Of a stretch of DNA of 64,000 nucleotides, positions 43,717-52,320 are shown piece after piece. The stretch spans positions 52,082 to 116,081 of the forward strand of contig CAJTMH010000006.1 of the NCBI GenBank assembly GCA_910577255.1. The letters run 5' to 3'. Positions within the stretch are counted from its first letter, which is position 1; every line of letters begins with the position of its first letter. A program made the position numbers and the translations under genes. The notes beneath the pieces were generated by a model. The model was not told where the DNA came from, did not search any database, and was given only the letters and a program-made list of their open reading frames with translations. Source of the stretch: an uncultured Duncaniella sp. GTDB taxonomy: Bacteria > Bacteroidota > Bacteroidia > Bacteroidales > Muribaculaceae.

Positions 43717-44802
43717 ATGACAATAGAAACTATTGGCAGTTTCCTGCCTTATGAAACACTCATTACTGCCCGACGCAATTTTGAACGAGGCATAATCAAC
43801 CGAAAGGATCTCACGGCGATTGAGGACATAGCTGTGTGTGACATTGTAGAACGTCAAATAGCCTGTGGCGTGCCGTTTGTCACCTCCGGCGAACTCCGCA
43901 GAAAGTACTGGGATAAGGACTTTTGGTTCGGTCTCAACGGTATTGCTTGCGAGAATATCTCTTCTGGTCATCTTTATCAATCCATTGAATCTTCGACTGA
44001 CCAACTTCATATAACCGGACGTATCGGCTTCAATCCTGATCATCCGTTCTTTGATGATTTCCGTTTTCTGCACGATGTTGTTGCCGATGGCGCTAAATGT
44101 CGCCAGACACTCCCATCTCCGGCAAACCTGTTGTTGGAGATATACGCGCTTTCTGACGGACTACCTGAGACGCTCTATCCGGCTACAATTGATGACTTAA
44201 TCAGCGACATTGCCGATGCCTACCGTCAGACTGCTCTCAGATTGCACGACCTCGGTTGCGATGCATTGCAATATGACGATACTGCTCTCGGATTGATGTG
44301 TGATGATAATTACACCAAACGGCTCCTTCAAGGTGGGGTTGATTTCATCAAACTGCAACGAGAATTGATTACAGTCATAAACAAATCTCTGTATGAGCTG
44401 CCCGATGATATGGAGAAGTCAATATATATATCCGGAGGAGATATAATAGTGCCGGAATGGGAATATATAGACTATCCCGATAATATCATGCCTAAAGCCC
44501 TGTCCTCACTTAATGTGGATAAGTTCTTCATTCCGTTTAATCTCGGAAACGACTATGCCATAGAGGTGCTTCGCCATATACCTCAAGGTAAGACAGTGGT
44601 GCTTGGACTCGTCGATGCACATAGCCCATTCATAGAAAATTCCGGCTCTATTAAGGATATGATTAATAAGGTTGCACGATTGATCGCTCCATCTCTACTG
44701 GCTCTGAGCCCGAGGACCGGATTCAAGTTGTCAAGCTACAGCCAACGAGCGCTGCTTTACGAGGATCAGTGGCGAAAACTTTCTGAACTTGCTGCTGTCT
44801 GA
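43717..44802 (+). CDS. MetE C-terminal-like (YxjG type) protein lacking zinc ligands
   Basis: 361 residues. The UROD/MetE-type barrel opens TIGSFLPYETLITAR, then VTSGELRRKYWDKDFWFGL, QYDDTALG (substrate Asp region), VVLGLVDAHSPFIEN and LLALSPRTGFKLSS. In cobalamin-independent methionine synthases and YxjG proteins the zinc ligands lie in HxC, a later Glu, and the Cys of SPQCGF. Here the aligned positions read Tyr237, Ser239, Pro273 and Thr334. It therefore probably does not transfer a methyl group to homocysteine in the usual way. It follows a B12 riboswitch, which fits a methionine-related role, and ends before a strong terminator. Confidence 0.8.
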   Translation: MTIETIGSFLPYETLITARRNFERGIINRKDLTAIEDIAVCDIVERQIACGVPFVTSGELRRKYWDKDFWFGLNGIACENISSGHLYQSIESSTDQLHITGRIGFNPDHPFFDDFRFLHDVVADGAKCRQTLPSPANLLLEIYALSDGLPETLYPATIDDLISDIADAYRQTALRLHDLGCDALQYDDTALGLMCDDNYTKRLLQGGVDFIKLQRELITVINKSLYELPDDMEKSIYISGGDIIVPEWEYIDYPDNIMPKALSSLNVDKFFIPFNLGNDYAIEVLRHIPQGKTVVLGLVDAHSPFIENSGSIKDMINKVARLIAPSLLALSPRTGFKLSSYSQRALLYEDQWRKLSELAAV

Positions 44803-44824
44803 TTTTTCGCATTCATAACTGACA

Positions 44825-44882
44825 ACCGCTGTTATCTCGCTACTTTTGCCAAACTCTTTTCATTATGCGAGGTGATAGCGGT
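44825..44882. other. Long imperfect hairpin after the MetE-family gene
   Basis: ACCGCTGTTATCTCGC (44825-44840) can pair with GCGAGGTGATAGCGGT (44867-44882) over 16 positions, with three G-U pairs in the RNA. The 26-base loop contains TACTTTTG, a promoter-like box. There is no T-run after it, so the role is unclear. Confidence 0.5.
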
Positions 44883-44924
44883 TTGTTAGTTCCATATTTT
44901 AATCTTTGTTGTATAAAACAAAAG

Positions 44925-44957
44925 TAGGTCAGAAAACTTTAGTTTTCTGACCTACTT
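44925..44957. terminator. Bidirectional terminator between the MetE-family gene and gmd
   Basis: GTAGGTCAGAAAACT and AGTTTTCTGACCTAC form a perfect 15-bp stem with a two-base centre. On the minus strand it is followed by TTTTGTTTTAT, ideal for ending gmd (stop at 44978). On the plus strand it ends the MetE-family transcript. Confidence 0.85.
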
Positions 44958-44977
44958 GATGATTGGAGGTAGGATTG

Positions 44978-46069
44978 TTATTTTACAATACCCTTCTCAA
45001 GATATTCTGCAAGATTAGTGCGGACGTGTTCAGAAGCTCGTTCTACAGCCACTTTTGCCATGTCTGCATCTACCATGAGATTGACGAGTTCCTCGAAAGA
45101 TGTCTTTTTTGAGGGATCCCATCCGAGTTTGGCTTTCGCCTTTGTCGGATCGCCCCAAAGATTCACCACATCGGTAGGACGATAGAAGTCAGGAGATACT
45201 TCGATTACGGTGCGTCCTGTGGCGATATCGATACCCTTCTCGTTCTCGTCCTTGCCTTCCCAGCGGAGTTCAATTCCGGCACGGCGGAATGCGAGCTCGC
45301 AAAATTCGCGTACTGAATGCTGCTCGCCGGTAGCGATGACGAAGTCTTCAGGTTTGTCATTCTGCAGTATCAGCCACATACATTCAACGTAATCTTTCGC
45401 GTATCCCCAGTCACGGAGTGATGAGAGGTTGCCAAGATAGAGCTTATCCTGCTTGCCTTGTGCGATGCGGGCAGCTGCAAGGGTAATCTTTCGGGTCACG
45501 AATGTTTCGCCGCGGCGCTCTGATTCATGGTTGAACAGGATGCCTGAGCAGCAGAACATGTTATATGCTTCACGATATTCCTTGATTATCCAAAATCCAT
45601 AGAGTTTAGCTACGGCATAAGGGCTGTAGGGGTGGAATGGGGTGTTCTCATTCTGAGGCACTTCCTCCACTTTACCATAAAGCTCGGAGGTAGAAGCCTG
45701 ATAGATACGGCAAGTGTCGGCAAGTCCGCATTGACGCACTGCTTCAAGCACGCGCAATACACCTGTTGCGTCCACGTCGGCTGTAAATTCAGGAGCGTCA
45801 AATGAAACCTGCACATGGCTTTGGGCTGCGAGGTTATAGATCTCATCGGGACGAACTTTGCTTACCACCTGCAGAAGGCTCATCGAGTCACCAAGGTCGG
45901 CATAGTGGAGGTGGAAGTTTGGGTGTCCCTCCAAGTGTGCGATACGTTCTCTGAAGTCGACAGATGAACGGCGTATTGTCCCATGGACATCATAGCCTTT
46001 TTCAAGAAGAAATTCGGCAAGGAAAGAACCATCCTGCCCTGTGATGCCTGTAATCAGTGCTGTTTTCAT
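44978..46069 (-). CDS. gmd: GDP-mannose 4,6-dehydratase
   Basis: 363 residues. Rossmann start ALITGITGQDGSFLAEFLLEKGY, RRSSVDFRERI, the catalytic Thr/Ser region QASTSELYG and YxxxK in YSPYAVAKLYG. NHESERRGETFVTRKIT is specific for Gmd. It makes GDP-4-keto-6-deoxy-mannose, precursor of GDP-L-fucose, GDP-rhamnose or GDP-perosamine. The usual partner GDP-fucose synthase (fcl) is not in the window. It is the second gene after wecG-like on the same strand, with a 65-base gap, so a polysaccharide role is likely. Confidence 0.95.
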   Translation of the reverse strand: MKTALITGITGQDGSFLAEFLLEKGYDVHGTIRRSSVDFRERIAHLEGHPNFHLHYADLGDSMSLLQVVSKVRPDEIYNLAAQSHVQVSFDAPEFTADVDATGVLRVLEAVRQCGLADTCRIYQASTSELYGKVEEVPQNENTPFHPYSPYAVAKLYGFWIIKEYREAYNMFCCSGILFNHESERRGETFVTRKITLAAARIAQGKQDKLYLGNLSSLRDWGYAKDYVECMWLILQNDKPEDFVIATGEQHSVREFCELAFRRAGIELRWEGKDENEKGIDIATGRTVIEVSPDFYRPTDVVNLWGDPTKAKAKLGWDPSKKTSFEELVNLMVDADMAKVAVERASEHVRTNLAEYLEKGIVK

Positions 46070-46134
46070 AAATGATCTATGTAAATAGTTTCGATTGGTT
46101 TGGGGTATATCTGTTTATTGTGTTGTCGGTTGTC

Positions 46135-46923
46135 TTATTTACACTTGACCTGGCGTTGGTCATCAACGATATTTGAGGTGTAAGATGAGCTGGTATGTTT
46201 ACGTCTCCATTCCTCATACAATAACCGCGGTAAGGTCTTGACAATCCAATAGCATCTGCGTGATTGCTTTTTTGGTTCGCAGCACAGTCTGTGCACAAAT
46301 TCCAAATGATTCTTCACCATCCATTGAGGAGCTCGTTTCACATCAAGTCCGCAGTAAAATTTAAAGGCGGCCCCGACTGCAATCATCACACCTTTCTTTA
46401 GATGCGGACGCAGTTTGTTCATGAAGATTTCCTGCTTGGGTGCACCGAGTGCAATCCATATAATGTCTGCTCCATCCTCTTCGAGCATCTTTGCGATGGC
46501 GGGATAGTCAAAATCGTTCACATCCATGAAGGGAAGCTCGTGGAAGAGCATTGACTTCACTTCACGGTTCATGGACGAGAGTTCTTTGCGGAGTCCATTC
46601 AGCACTTCGCGAGACGCTCCCAAAAATGCCATTTTGTAATTCCCTGAGGTCACTATGTCATGGAATATCTGACTTCCACAGTACTGCTCATAGCGTTCGC
46701 CGTATAACAAGCGAACATATAACGGCACATAGGAACTGTCGCAGATACAGAACATGCCGCTATTTATCACGTCGAGGTATGAGTCATTGCGGTTGGCGAT
46801 GTTTAATATCACACCATCAGCCACACATACGTAGTCTGGTTTTTGAGCTGCAACCTGGTCGGCAATTTTTTTCAGTACCTGCTCCCGGTCAAACTCATAG
46901 CGTATTTTAAAGTATTTCCTCAT
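46135..46923 (-). CDS. WecG/TagA/CpsF family glycosyltransferase
   Basis: 262 residues. Family motifs: VCVADGVILNIANR near residue 40, CDSSYVPLYVRLLYG, FLGASREVLNGLRKEL (the G-A-S nucleotide loop), DIIWIALGAPKQEIFM (signature) and AVGAAFKFYCGLDVKRAPQWM. These GT26 enzymes add N-acetylmannosaminuronate, N-acetylmannosamine or a related sugar to a lipid-linked intermediate. It is followed on the same strand by gmd. The sugar used here cannot be named. Confidence 0.92.
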   Translation of the reverse strand: MRKYFKIRYEFDREQVLKKIADQVAAQKPDYVCVADGVILNIANRNDSYLDVINSGMFCICDSSYVPLYVRLLYGERYEQYCGSQIFHDIVTSGNYKMAFLGASREVLNGLRKELSSMNREVKSMLFHELPFMDVNDFDYPAIAKMLEEDGADIIWIALGAPKQEIFMNKLRPHLKKGVMIAVGAAFKFYCGLDVKRAPQWMVKNHLEFVHRLCCEPKKQSRRCYWIVKTLPRLLYEEWRRKHTSSSYTSNIVDDQRQVKCK

Positions 46924-47336
46924 ATCGAGTTTTTACTGTTGAGTGTCTTTTTATTTATAAGATTCAGGATTGGTAGTGATTGCGTATACTTGGACGATAA
47001 GTGATTTTGTATAATGCAGAAAAAATTGTGGCTTTCCTTATTTTCTGAGAAAATAGATTGGTCTTGAATTCAAAAAATATGAACTATCGATATTGCATTT
47101 TTACAAAAGCCAATGAAAATCCTTAAGCCTATTAGTATTATCTAAAAATCTTAATAGCCATTAGTTAATTCACTGAGATTATCACTATCCTATTTCCCCA
47201 GCTCCTAAGCCTAATTTTTCGTGTGCAAAATTACTTAAAAATTTCCTATATATTGGAGTAGTATGTGTTAAAGAATATTAATCATTAGTGTTGACTCGTG
47301 AATTATCAGTGATATACATGGAATCAGTGGCGAGCG
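46924..47336. other. AT-rich intergenic leader of the wecG-gmd pair
   Basis: 413 bases with no open frame I can support. A minus-strand TAATTTTG (47226-47233) could be the promoter, giving an untranslated leader of about 300 bases. No known riboswitch pattern is recognised in it. Confidence 0.45.
47226..47233 (-). promoter_or_regulatory. Candidate -7 box for wecG-gmd
   Basis: Minus-strand TAATTTTG, a good TAnnTTTG match, but about 300 bases upstream of the wecG-like start. The -33 element is poor. Confidence 0.4.
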
Positions 47337-48560
47337 TCATCTCTTCAGCCCGAAGGAGTAGCCGACTCCAAGCATTAAGTTGTTCGGAAGATGGAAGTCG
47401 CGAAGCTGATAGCCTATGTTGATGTAGGCATTCTTTATCACGTAGGCCTTTAGCGATAGGGTCTGATAGAATATGGATGTGTCACGGCCTGTGGCTATGA
47501 CATTTCTGCCTATCCCGAAATTGATGCTGAATATTGGCATGGTAAGTTCAGCCCTGACGGATAATCCTGCCGAAAAGCGTTCTTTGAACGGTTGGCGATA
47601 AAATTTAATATCATCACCGTAACTTCCGTCGACCCGGTGTTGGCTGATATTTGCACTTTCATCATATTGGAAATCGGCCGATAGTCCCACTCTCCAATAA
47701 CGGCTCAGTGTGTACATCGGGGCGAAGTTGAGGCCTGCCACTCCGAATGACCCCGGTACATATTCTTCCTCGGATGGTTCACCCTCGATATAGGTTGTGC
47801 ATGTCCGTTGGCGGGTCGCGCCATAAACTGTCAGGTCATAGCTGAAGCCTTTCTCGACCTCAGGTATAGGGAGTGGGGGCAAATCTTGTTGACCTGAGGG
47901 AATCCCCAGCAGGTACGATACCCCTATGCGTGCTCCGAGGGTGTTGATGCCTGAGTTGGGAAGATGAGTATTCCCATTCGAGTAATGCGATCCTTCCACT
48001 CCGGCTGTGAGGGTGCATTGTGGCGATAGCCGGTAATTAAGTATTATCCCGAGATTGAGGTAGGCATTGACTTTAGAACCTACCGGGCCGTCGGCCATAT
48101 TCCATTCCACGTTAAATTTTTTCCAGCCGGATGAAACGCCGAAATTCCATTCATAGTCGAGTGAGAGCCGATCTGATAGATGGGCCAGACGGTTGCTCTG
48201 GAAAATGTAGAGTGTAACCGGATGTCCCAGTGATGTCTTGTTGAAAAATTGAGTGTAGGAGAGACCTGCTCCTTGCCTTGCATGAGGATAGAGGCGCCCG
48301 TAATGCGTGTCGGGTGCAAATTGGAAACCGTATTTGATATGTGGCGATAATGCCGCCTTGATATTTTCTCCTGGCCCATATTTTCTGAAGTAGTCATTAG
48401 TCGGGACCACCCATGCCGGCCGAAGCTCTATCCCAAGGCTATGTGTCGCCCTTGTGGAGCAACTGTCGGCCGAGGATGCATAAATATCCGCGTGTCCGAA
48501 GCAGCTGAGGAAAATAACAGCTATACAAGCTTGCCATATATTATTCATCATTCTATTCAT
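47337..48560 (-). CDS. PagL-like acyloxyacyl hydrolase family outer-membrane protein
   Basis: 407 residues. Signal peptide at the N-terminus (IWQACIAVIFLSCFGHADIYA). The middle has GVEGSHYSNGNTHLPNSGIN with the His-x-Ser pair of PagL lipid A 3-O-deacylases, followed by the barrel strand LGARIGVSYLLG. It is longer than Pseudomonas PagL, with a second set of barrel-like strands in the C-terminal half (from about residue 240). It may trim lipid A acyl chains in the outer membrane, or be a barrel of other use. It overlaps the upstream lipoprotein by 8 bases (start at 48560, or 48551). Confidence 0.7.
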   Translation of the reverse strand: MNRMMNNIWQACIAVIFLSCFGHADIYASSADSCSTRATHSLGIELRPAWVVPTNDYFRKYGPGENIKAALSPHIKYGFQFAPDTHYGRLYPHARQGAGLSYTQFFNKTSLGHPVTLYIFQSNRLAHLSDRLSLDYEWNFGVSSGWKKFNVEWNMADGPVGSKVNAYLNLGIILNYRLSPQCTLTAGVEGSHYSNGNTHLPNSGINTLGARIGVSYLLGIPSGQQDLPPLPIPEVEKGFSYDLTVYGATRQRTCTTYIEGEPSEEEYVPGSFGVAGLNFAPMYTLSRYWRVGLSADFQYDESANISQHRVDGSYGDDIKFYRQPFKERFSAGLSVRAELTMPIFSINFGIGRNVIATGRDTSIFYQTLSLKAYVIKNAYINIGYQLRDFHLPNNLMLGVGYSFGLKR

Positions 48561-49488
48561 CAGGGGTGGATTCTATGGTTATTTGGTAGCTCACAGGATG
48601 CTGAAGGATATATTTCCCATCGATATCAATTATGGTTCCGTCGGCAGAGTCTGTGCATTGAAGGCTATATGGAATTTCATAGCATTCGTATTCCACCCAC
48701 AACTTTACTGTTTTACTTTCATGTGGCTGCAATGTCAAAGTGTACTTTTCTGCGGGGAGTCCTATTCCTGGAAGTTGTGTGTTGGAGGTGGTATATTTGA
48801 TAGGGATATCAGTCACTTCTATGCCTTGGTCTGTTGATATTACGGCCGAGACTTCAAATTCGGCACGGTCAAGCGCATCATTTAATTCCTGGTCGAGAGG
48901 AGAGAACCTATATAATGCCGGGATGCTCGTTTCGTCCACGATTGTTATAACCCATGGTTTATCCATATTATTTATATATGTGGTTCCATGTTTTACGGAT
49001 GTGGTTTTGGTCATCACATAGGTATCGGTATAATATGAAATAGGTCCCGGAACGAGATATGATGATGGAATAATTCTGATAGCCTTCGACAGGGTTGATA
49101 TGGAAGATGTGAATGTGATATTGGCTATTATGGTGTCTGAATAATAGTTGCGGTCGACAGCCAGATTTAAACGCCCTTTATTGCGGTCGAAACTCATTGT
49201 GGCGCTGAATGCTTTGTTTTCCACTTCGGCTGTTGAGGACGAGATGTCGGTCGATAACAGATATTTATAGTGGGCGTTTCCGGCTGCATCGGTGGTCTTT
49301 AACATGAAGTCGGCCCACACTTCCGTGACATCGTAGATGTTGGTGCGGATGACTGTTGATTGACCGCTGCTGATTTCATCATGATCGGATGTTATTTCCA
49401 TCGGAGAGATGAACACATCGTCATTGCAACTTGACACCAGGATTGTCAAGGTGATATAATAGAATATGTATCGGAGGGGATGACGCAT
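48553..49488 (-). CDS. Hypothetical lipoprotein paired with the PagL-like gene
   Basis: 311 residues. Signal peptide with lipobox LVSSC (Cys21) followed by NDDVF. The mature protein is beta-rich and Ser/Thr-rich with no motif I recognise. Its end (VSYQITIESTPDE) overlaps the start of the PagL-like gene, so they are translated together. A -7 box lies at 49549-49556. It might be a surface lipoprotein that assists the barrel partner, which is inference. Confidence 0.6.
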   Translation of the reverse strand: MRHPLRYIFYYITLTILVSSCNDDVFISPMEITSDHDEISSGQSTVIRTNIYDVTEVWADFMLKTTDAAGNAHYKYLLSTDISSSTAEVENKAFSATMSFDRNKGRLNLAVDRNYYSDTIIANITFTSSISTLSKAIRIIPSSYLVPGPISYYTDTYVMTKTTSVKHGTTYINNMDKPWVITIVDETSIPALYRFSPLDQELNDALDRAEFEVSAVISTDQGIEVTDIPIKYTTSNTQLPGIGLPAEKYTLTLQPHESKTVKLWVEYECYEIPYSLQCTDSADGTIIDIDGKYILQHPVSYQITIESTPDE

Positions 49489-49548
49489 CGTTACTATGAA
49501 TATTGGCTGGAGAGGATTATGATGTGATATAATGTGTTGGTTATATTA

Positions 49549-49556
49549 CAAAAGTA
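49549..49556 (-). promoter_or_regulatory. Promoter -7 box of the lipoprotein-PagL operon
   Basis: Minus-strand TACTTTTG, matching TAnnTTTG, about 60 bases upstream of ATG 49488. The remaining part of the 49489-49860 gap is AT-rich, and I see no gene in it. Confidence 0.55.
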
Positions 49557-49860
49557 CATAAAAAAACGATATGATGTCGATATGGAAGCTGTAAATTTGA
49601 GATGAGCCTTACATTGCGTGTATGTCGGGGAGCGGATTATTTGTATGTGAAGGTGCGATGATGTGGATAATGGCGAAACCATATTGATAAAGGTTTAATC
49701 CGATATGGCCGTTTTTATGATTAATTAAAGATTTGATTTGTAATTAGTTAATTTTGAGTTAATGAGTGCGCCGGTATTAAACGATTGGTTGTTATACAGG
49801 TCAAAGCTATAAACAGAACGAAAAAATAGAATAATAACAACTAAAAAAACTTTGAATACA

Positions 49861-50412
49861 ATGAAAAAGAAAATTTTAGGTTTAGCACTTGTAGCGATGT
49901 CACTTGTAACTTTCAACGGTATGGCTCAGACTCCCAACAATACCACCAACTGCGGTGGAACCTGTACTACCAAGACCTGCAACAAGCAGGTGAAGAATGA
50001 CGCCGGCAAGTGCAAAGTGAATCCTTTTGACGGCCTTAACCTTACTGATGCACAGAAGACTCAGCTGGAGCAGCTTAAGTCAAAGCGTACAGCTGCCCGC
50101 CAGGAGAAGGCAAAGGTGGCTAAAGAGAACAAGCAGCGCAATGACTCCGCCCGTGTGGCTGACCGTCGTGCCGACAAGAAGCAGTATCTTGAGGAAGTAA
50201 AAGCCATCATCGGTCCTGACCAGTACGTGGTATTCCTTGAAAACATGTACATCAACGGCGGCAACCAGGGTAACGGCAAAGCGTTCACCCACAATGCCAA
50301 GAAGCAGAAAGCACAGGGCAACCGTCATGGCAAGAGTGGTAAGGCTAACCGCCACGGCAACCATGCTTCAAAGCGTCAGGCTGCCCCTGTTTCTTCAAAT
50401 GCCAATTCTTAA
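49861..50412 (+). CDS. Exported LTxxQ-like (Spy/CpxP type) basic protein
   Basis: 183 residues from ATG 49861; an ATG at 49852 adds three residues. The signal peptide ends near GMA-QTP. A Cys pair region (CGGTCTTKTCNKQVK) follows. The central GLNLTDAQKTQLEQLKSKR contains the LTxxQ motif of Spy/CpxP chaperones, then a basic helix. YLEEVKAIIGPDQYVVFLEN resembles the second LTxxQ-like unit in Bacteroidetes relatives. The tail from about residue 140 is rich in Lys, Asn, His and Gly. It may be a periplasmic chaperone or metal/stress protein. It ends in a clear terminator. Confidence 0.65.
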   Translation: MKKKILGLALVAMSLVTFNGMAQTPNNTTNCGGTCTTKTCNKQVKNDAGKCKVNPFDGLNLTDAQKTQLEQLKSKRTAARQEKAKVAKENKQRNDSARVADRRADKKQYLEEVKAIIGPDQYVVFLENMYINGGNQGNGKAFTHNAKKQKAQGNRHGKSGKANRHGNHASKRQAAPVSSNANS

Positions 50413-50450
50413 GGCTTTCGCAGCAAGTTAATATATCGATAATAAATAAG

Positions 50451-50495
50451 TATAAACGTCCCGGAGTGGTGAGAACCATTTCCGGGACGTTTATA
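50451..50495. terminator. Terminator after the LTxxQ-like gene
   Basis: TATAAACGTCCCGGA (50451-50465) pairs perfectly with TCCGGGACGTTTATA (50481-50495), a 15-bp stem with A/T-rich ends. It stands between convergent genes and may serve both. Confidence 0.75.
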
Positions 50496-50546
50496 CTATG
50501 TGGGGTAGGAGAGCGCAAATACGTTTCAGTTCATGTGGCGTTGCAT

Positions 50547-51170
50547 TTAACCTTCGGTATGGAAACTTGTGAACGAGCCTCTTTCCTGCTGGGGGATTTC
50601 AGCTTTTGCCGCATTTATGGCCTTGATTAGAAAAGCCATGTTGCGGCCAAGGTTTCTCATGGTCTGCAGACCTTCGAGGTCATCCTCCACATCCTTGGCC
50701 TCGAATCCGTGTACTTCATTCCAGTATGTGCTCGACACAATGGGCATGGCACTGATGGTGAAGTATTTGTTTATTTCGTCGAAAGCTGATGTGGAACCGG
50801 CACGACGTGAGGACACCACAGCCGCTCCTACCTTCATCGTTTTATCAAACTGTCCGGATGTGCTGTAGAACAGACGGTCAAGAAATGCCAGCAATTGACC
50901 GTTGGCTCCGGCATAATATACCGGCGAACCTACTACAATGCCGTCGGCTGCGGCAAATTCGGGAGCGGTTTCGTTTACGATGTCGTTGAAGACACAGCGT
51001 CCGTTCTGGCGACAGAAGTTACATCCGATGCAACCTCTGACATCCTTGTTGCCTACATTGACCCTCAAGGTTTCAACTCCATTGGCCTTGAGGGTAGCCT
51101 CTACTTCTTGGAGTGCGCGGTCAGTGCAGCCGTGGATATGAGGACTGCCATTTATAATCAGAACTTTCAT
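50547..51170 (-). CDS. Iron-sulfur flavoprotein / NADPH-dependent FMN reductase family
   Basis: 207 residues. Flavodoxin-like fold: VLIINGSPHIHGCTDRALQE binds the FMN phosphate, VVGSPVYYAGANGQLLAFLDR is the second flavin loop. The insert VRGCIGCNFCRQNGRCVF has Cys residues in the compact pattern of 4Fe-4S or zinc-bearing Isf-like flavoproteins. It is likely a cytoplasmic reductase, possibly in stress or electron transfer. The C-terminus runs on after a long helix to the stop at 50547. Confidence 0.85.
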   Translation of the reverse strand: MKVLIINGSPHIHGCTDRALQEVEATLKANGVETLRVNVGNKDVRGCIGCNFCRQNGRCVFNDIVNETAPEFAAADGIVVGSPVYYAGANGQLLAFLDRLFYSTSGQFDKTMKVGAAVVSSRRAGSTSAFDEINKYFTISAMPIVSSTYWNEVHGFEAKDVEDDLEGLQTMRNLGRNMAFLIKAINAAKAEIPQQERGSFTSFHTEG

Positions 51171-51232
51171 GATTGTGATATAGGATAAATTATTATGTTC
51201 GATTATTAAACATATTCAGGCTCATGCCGGTT

Positions 51233-51802
51233 TTATCGGTCGGCTTTTTCTACTTTTTTAATGACTCTACAGGGATTCCCGACGGCTACTGAGTCGGTCG
51301 GAATATCATTGACCACCACACTTCCGGCCCCTATAACACAATTGTCACCGATGGTGATTCCTGGAAGTACTGTAACGCTTCCTCCTATCCATACATTGTT
51401 GCCGACAGTGATAGGTTTGGCATATTCCAATCCTGTGTTTCTGGTTTTTGGATCGATTGGGTGGCATGCGGTATAGAAACTGCAGTTCGGGGCAATGAAG
51501 ACGTTGTCGCCGAATGTCACTGGTGCCTCATCGAGAATCACAAGGTTGAAGTTGGCATAGAAGTTGTGGCCGACTTTGATGTTGTAGCCATAGTCACAGT
51601 AAAAAGGCTGCTCAATGAGCAGATCACCTTTGACCGATCCGAGAAGTCCTCGCAGCAGCTCATCACGCAACAGCATTTCCTTTGGCCGGAGGTTGTTGTA
51701 GTCATGGCATTTTTCTTTGCATGTTGCCCGCTCTTCTACGAGTTGGCCGGAGCCGAATGGATTGTACGGTAAGCCTGCGAGCATTTTTTCTTTATCAGTC
51801 AT
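51233..51802 (-). CDS. Maltose/galactoside O-acetyltransferase family (left-handed beta helix)
   Basis: 189 residues. Opens MTDKEKMLAGLPYNPF with the Mac domain, followed by QPFYCDYGYNIKVGHNFYANFN, AVHI-type hexapeptide repeats and HPIDPKTRNTGLEYAKPIT with the catalytic His. The end NVWIGGSVTVLPGITIGDN and VVNDIPTDSVAVGNPCRVI is typical. It transfers acetyl from acetyl-CoA to a sugar hydroxyl. It is intact and isolated between a flavoprotein and a GNAT gene on the same strand. Confidence 0.92.
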   Translation of the reverse strand: MTDKEKMLAGLPYNPFGSGQLVEERATCKEKCHDYNNLRPKEMLLRDELLRGLLGSVKGDLLIEQPFYCDYGYNIKVGHNFYANFNLVILDEAPVTFGDNVFIAPNCSFYTACHPIDPKTRNTGLEYAKPITVGNNVWIGGSVTVLPGITIGDNCVIGAGSVVVNDIPTDSVAVGNPCRVIKKVEKADR

Positions 51803-51869
51803 ATATAATTATCAATAGTTATAAATCATCAATAGTCGTAGATAATTCTGGTCACGCACTCTTTCGGTT

Positions 51870-52298
51870 TCAAAGTGACATGTGGAGTATGGGATAAGGC
51901 CGACCGAAATCGTCGGTGGGGTCTCTGCCAATCACAGAGAATCCTTTAGCCTCGTAAAATCGGAGGGCTGACCGGTTTTGCTCGTTCACATCTACTTTCG
52001 ACATTCCCCGATTCTTGGCAAATTCAATCAGAACTGAACCGTAACCTTTTGATTGGTGTCCGGGATCAATGAACAGCATTTCAATCATATCGTCGGAGAG
52101 GCCTATGAATCCGACTGTCGATTCATGGTCTGCAATCACGTATATGTCCACCTCGGGGAAATAGCAAGGAATGAGTTGTTCCTTTATCTCAGTTATTGAC
52201 TCCTCGGTTAAAAAGTCATGTGACCCACGGACAGACTTCTCCCATAGTTCTACGAGGGACTGATAATCAGATGAGTCGCATTTTCTTATGTGTGGCAT
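51870..52298 (-). CDS. GNAT family N-acetyltransferase (small)
   Basis: 142 residues. IRKCDSSDYQSLVELWEKSV is the usual first helix. GFIGLSDDMIEMLFIDPGHQSKGYGSVLIEFA contains the acetyl-CoA loop (QSKGYG). NEQNRSALRFYEAKGFSVIGR is the ending. The text resembles RimI/YjaB-type small-molecule or protein acetylases. No substrate can be named. It stops before the sugar acetyltransferase by about 65 bases and starts 22 bases after the AraC-type regulator. Confidence 0.88.
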   Translation of the reverse strand: MPHIRKCDSSDYQSLVELWEKSVRGSHDFLTEESITEIKEQLIPCYFPEVDIYVIADHESTVGFIGLSDDMIEMLFIDPGHQSKGYGSVLIEFAKNRGMSKVDVNEQNRSALRFYEAKGFSVIGRDPTDDFGRPYPILHMSL

Positions 52299-52320
52299 AT
52301 CGGTTTTTTCTGTGGTTGGG

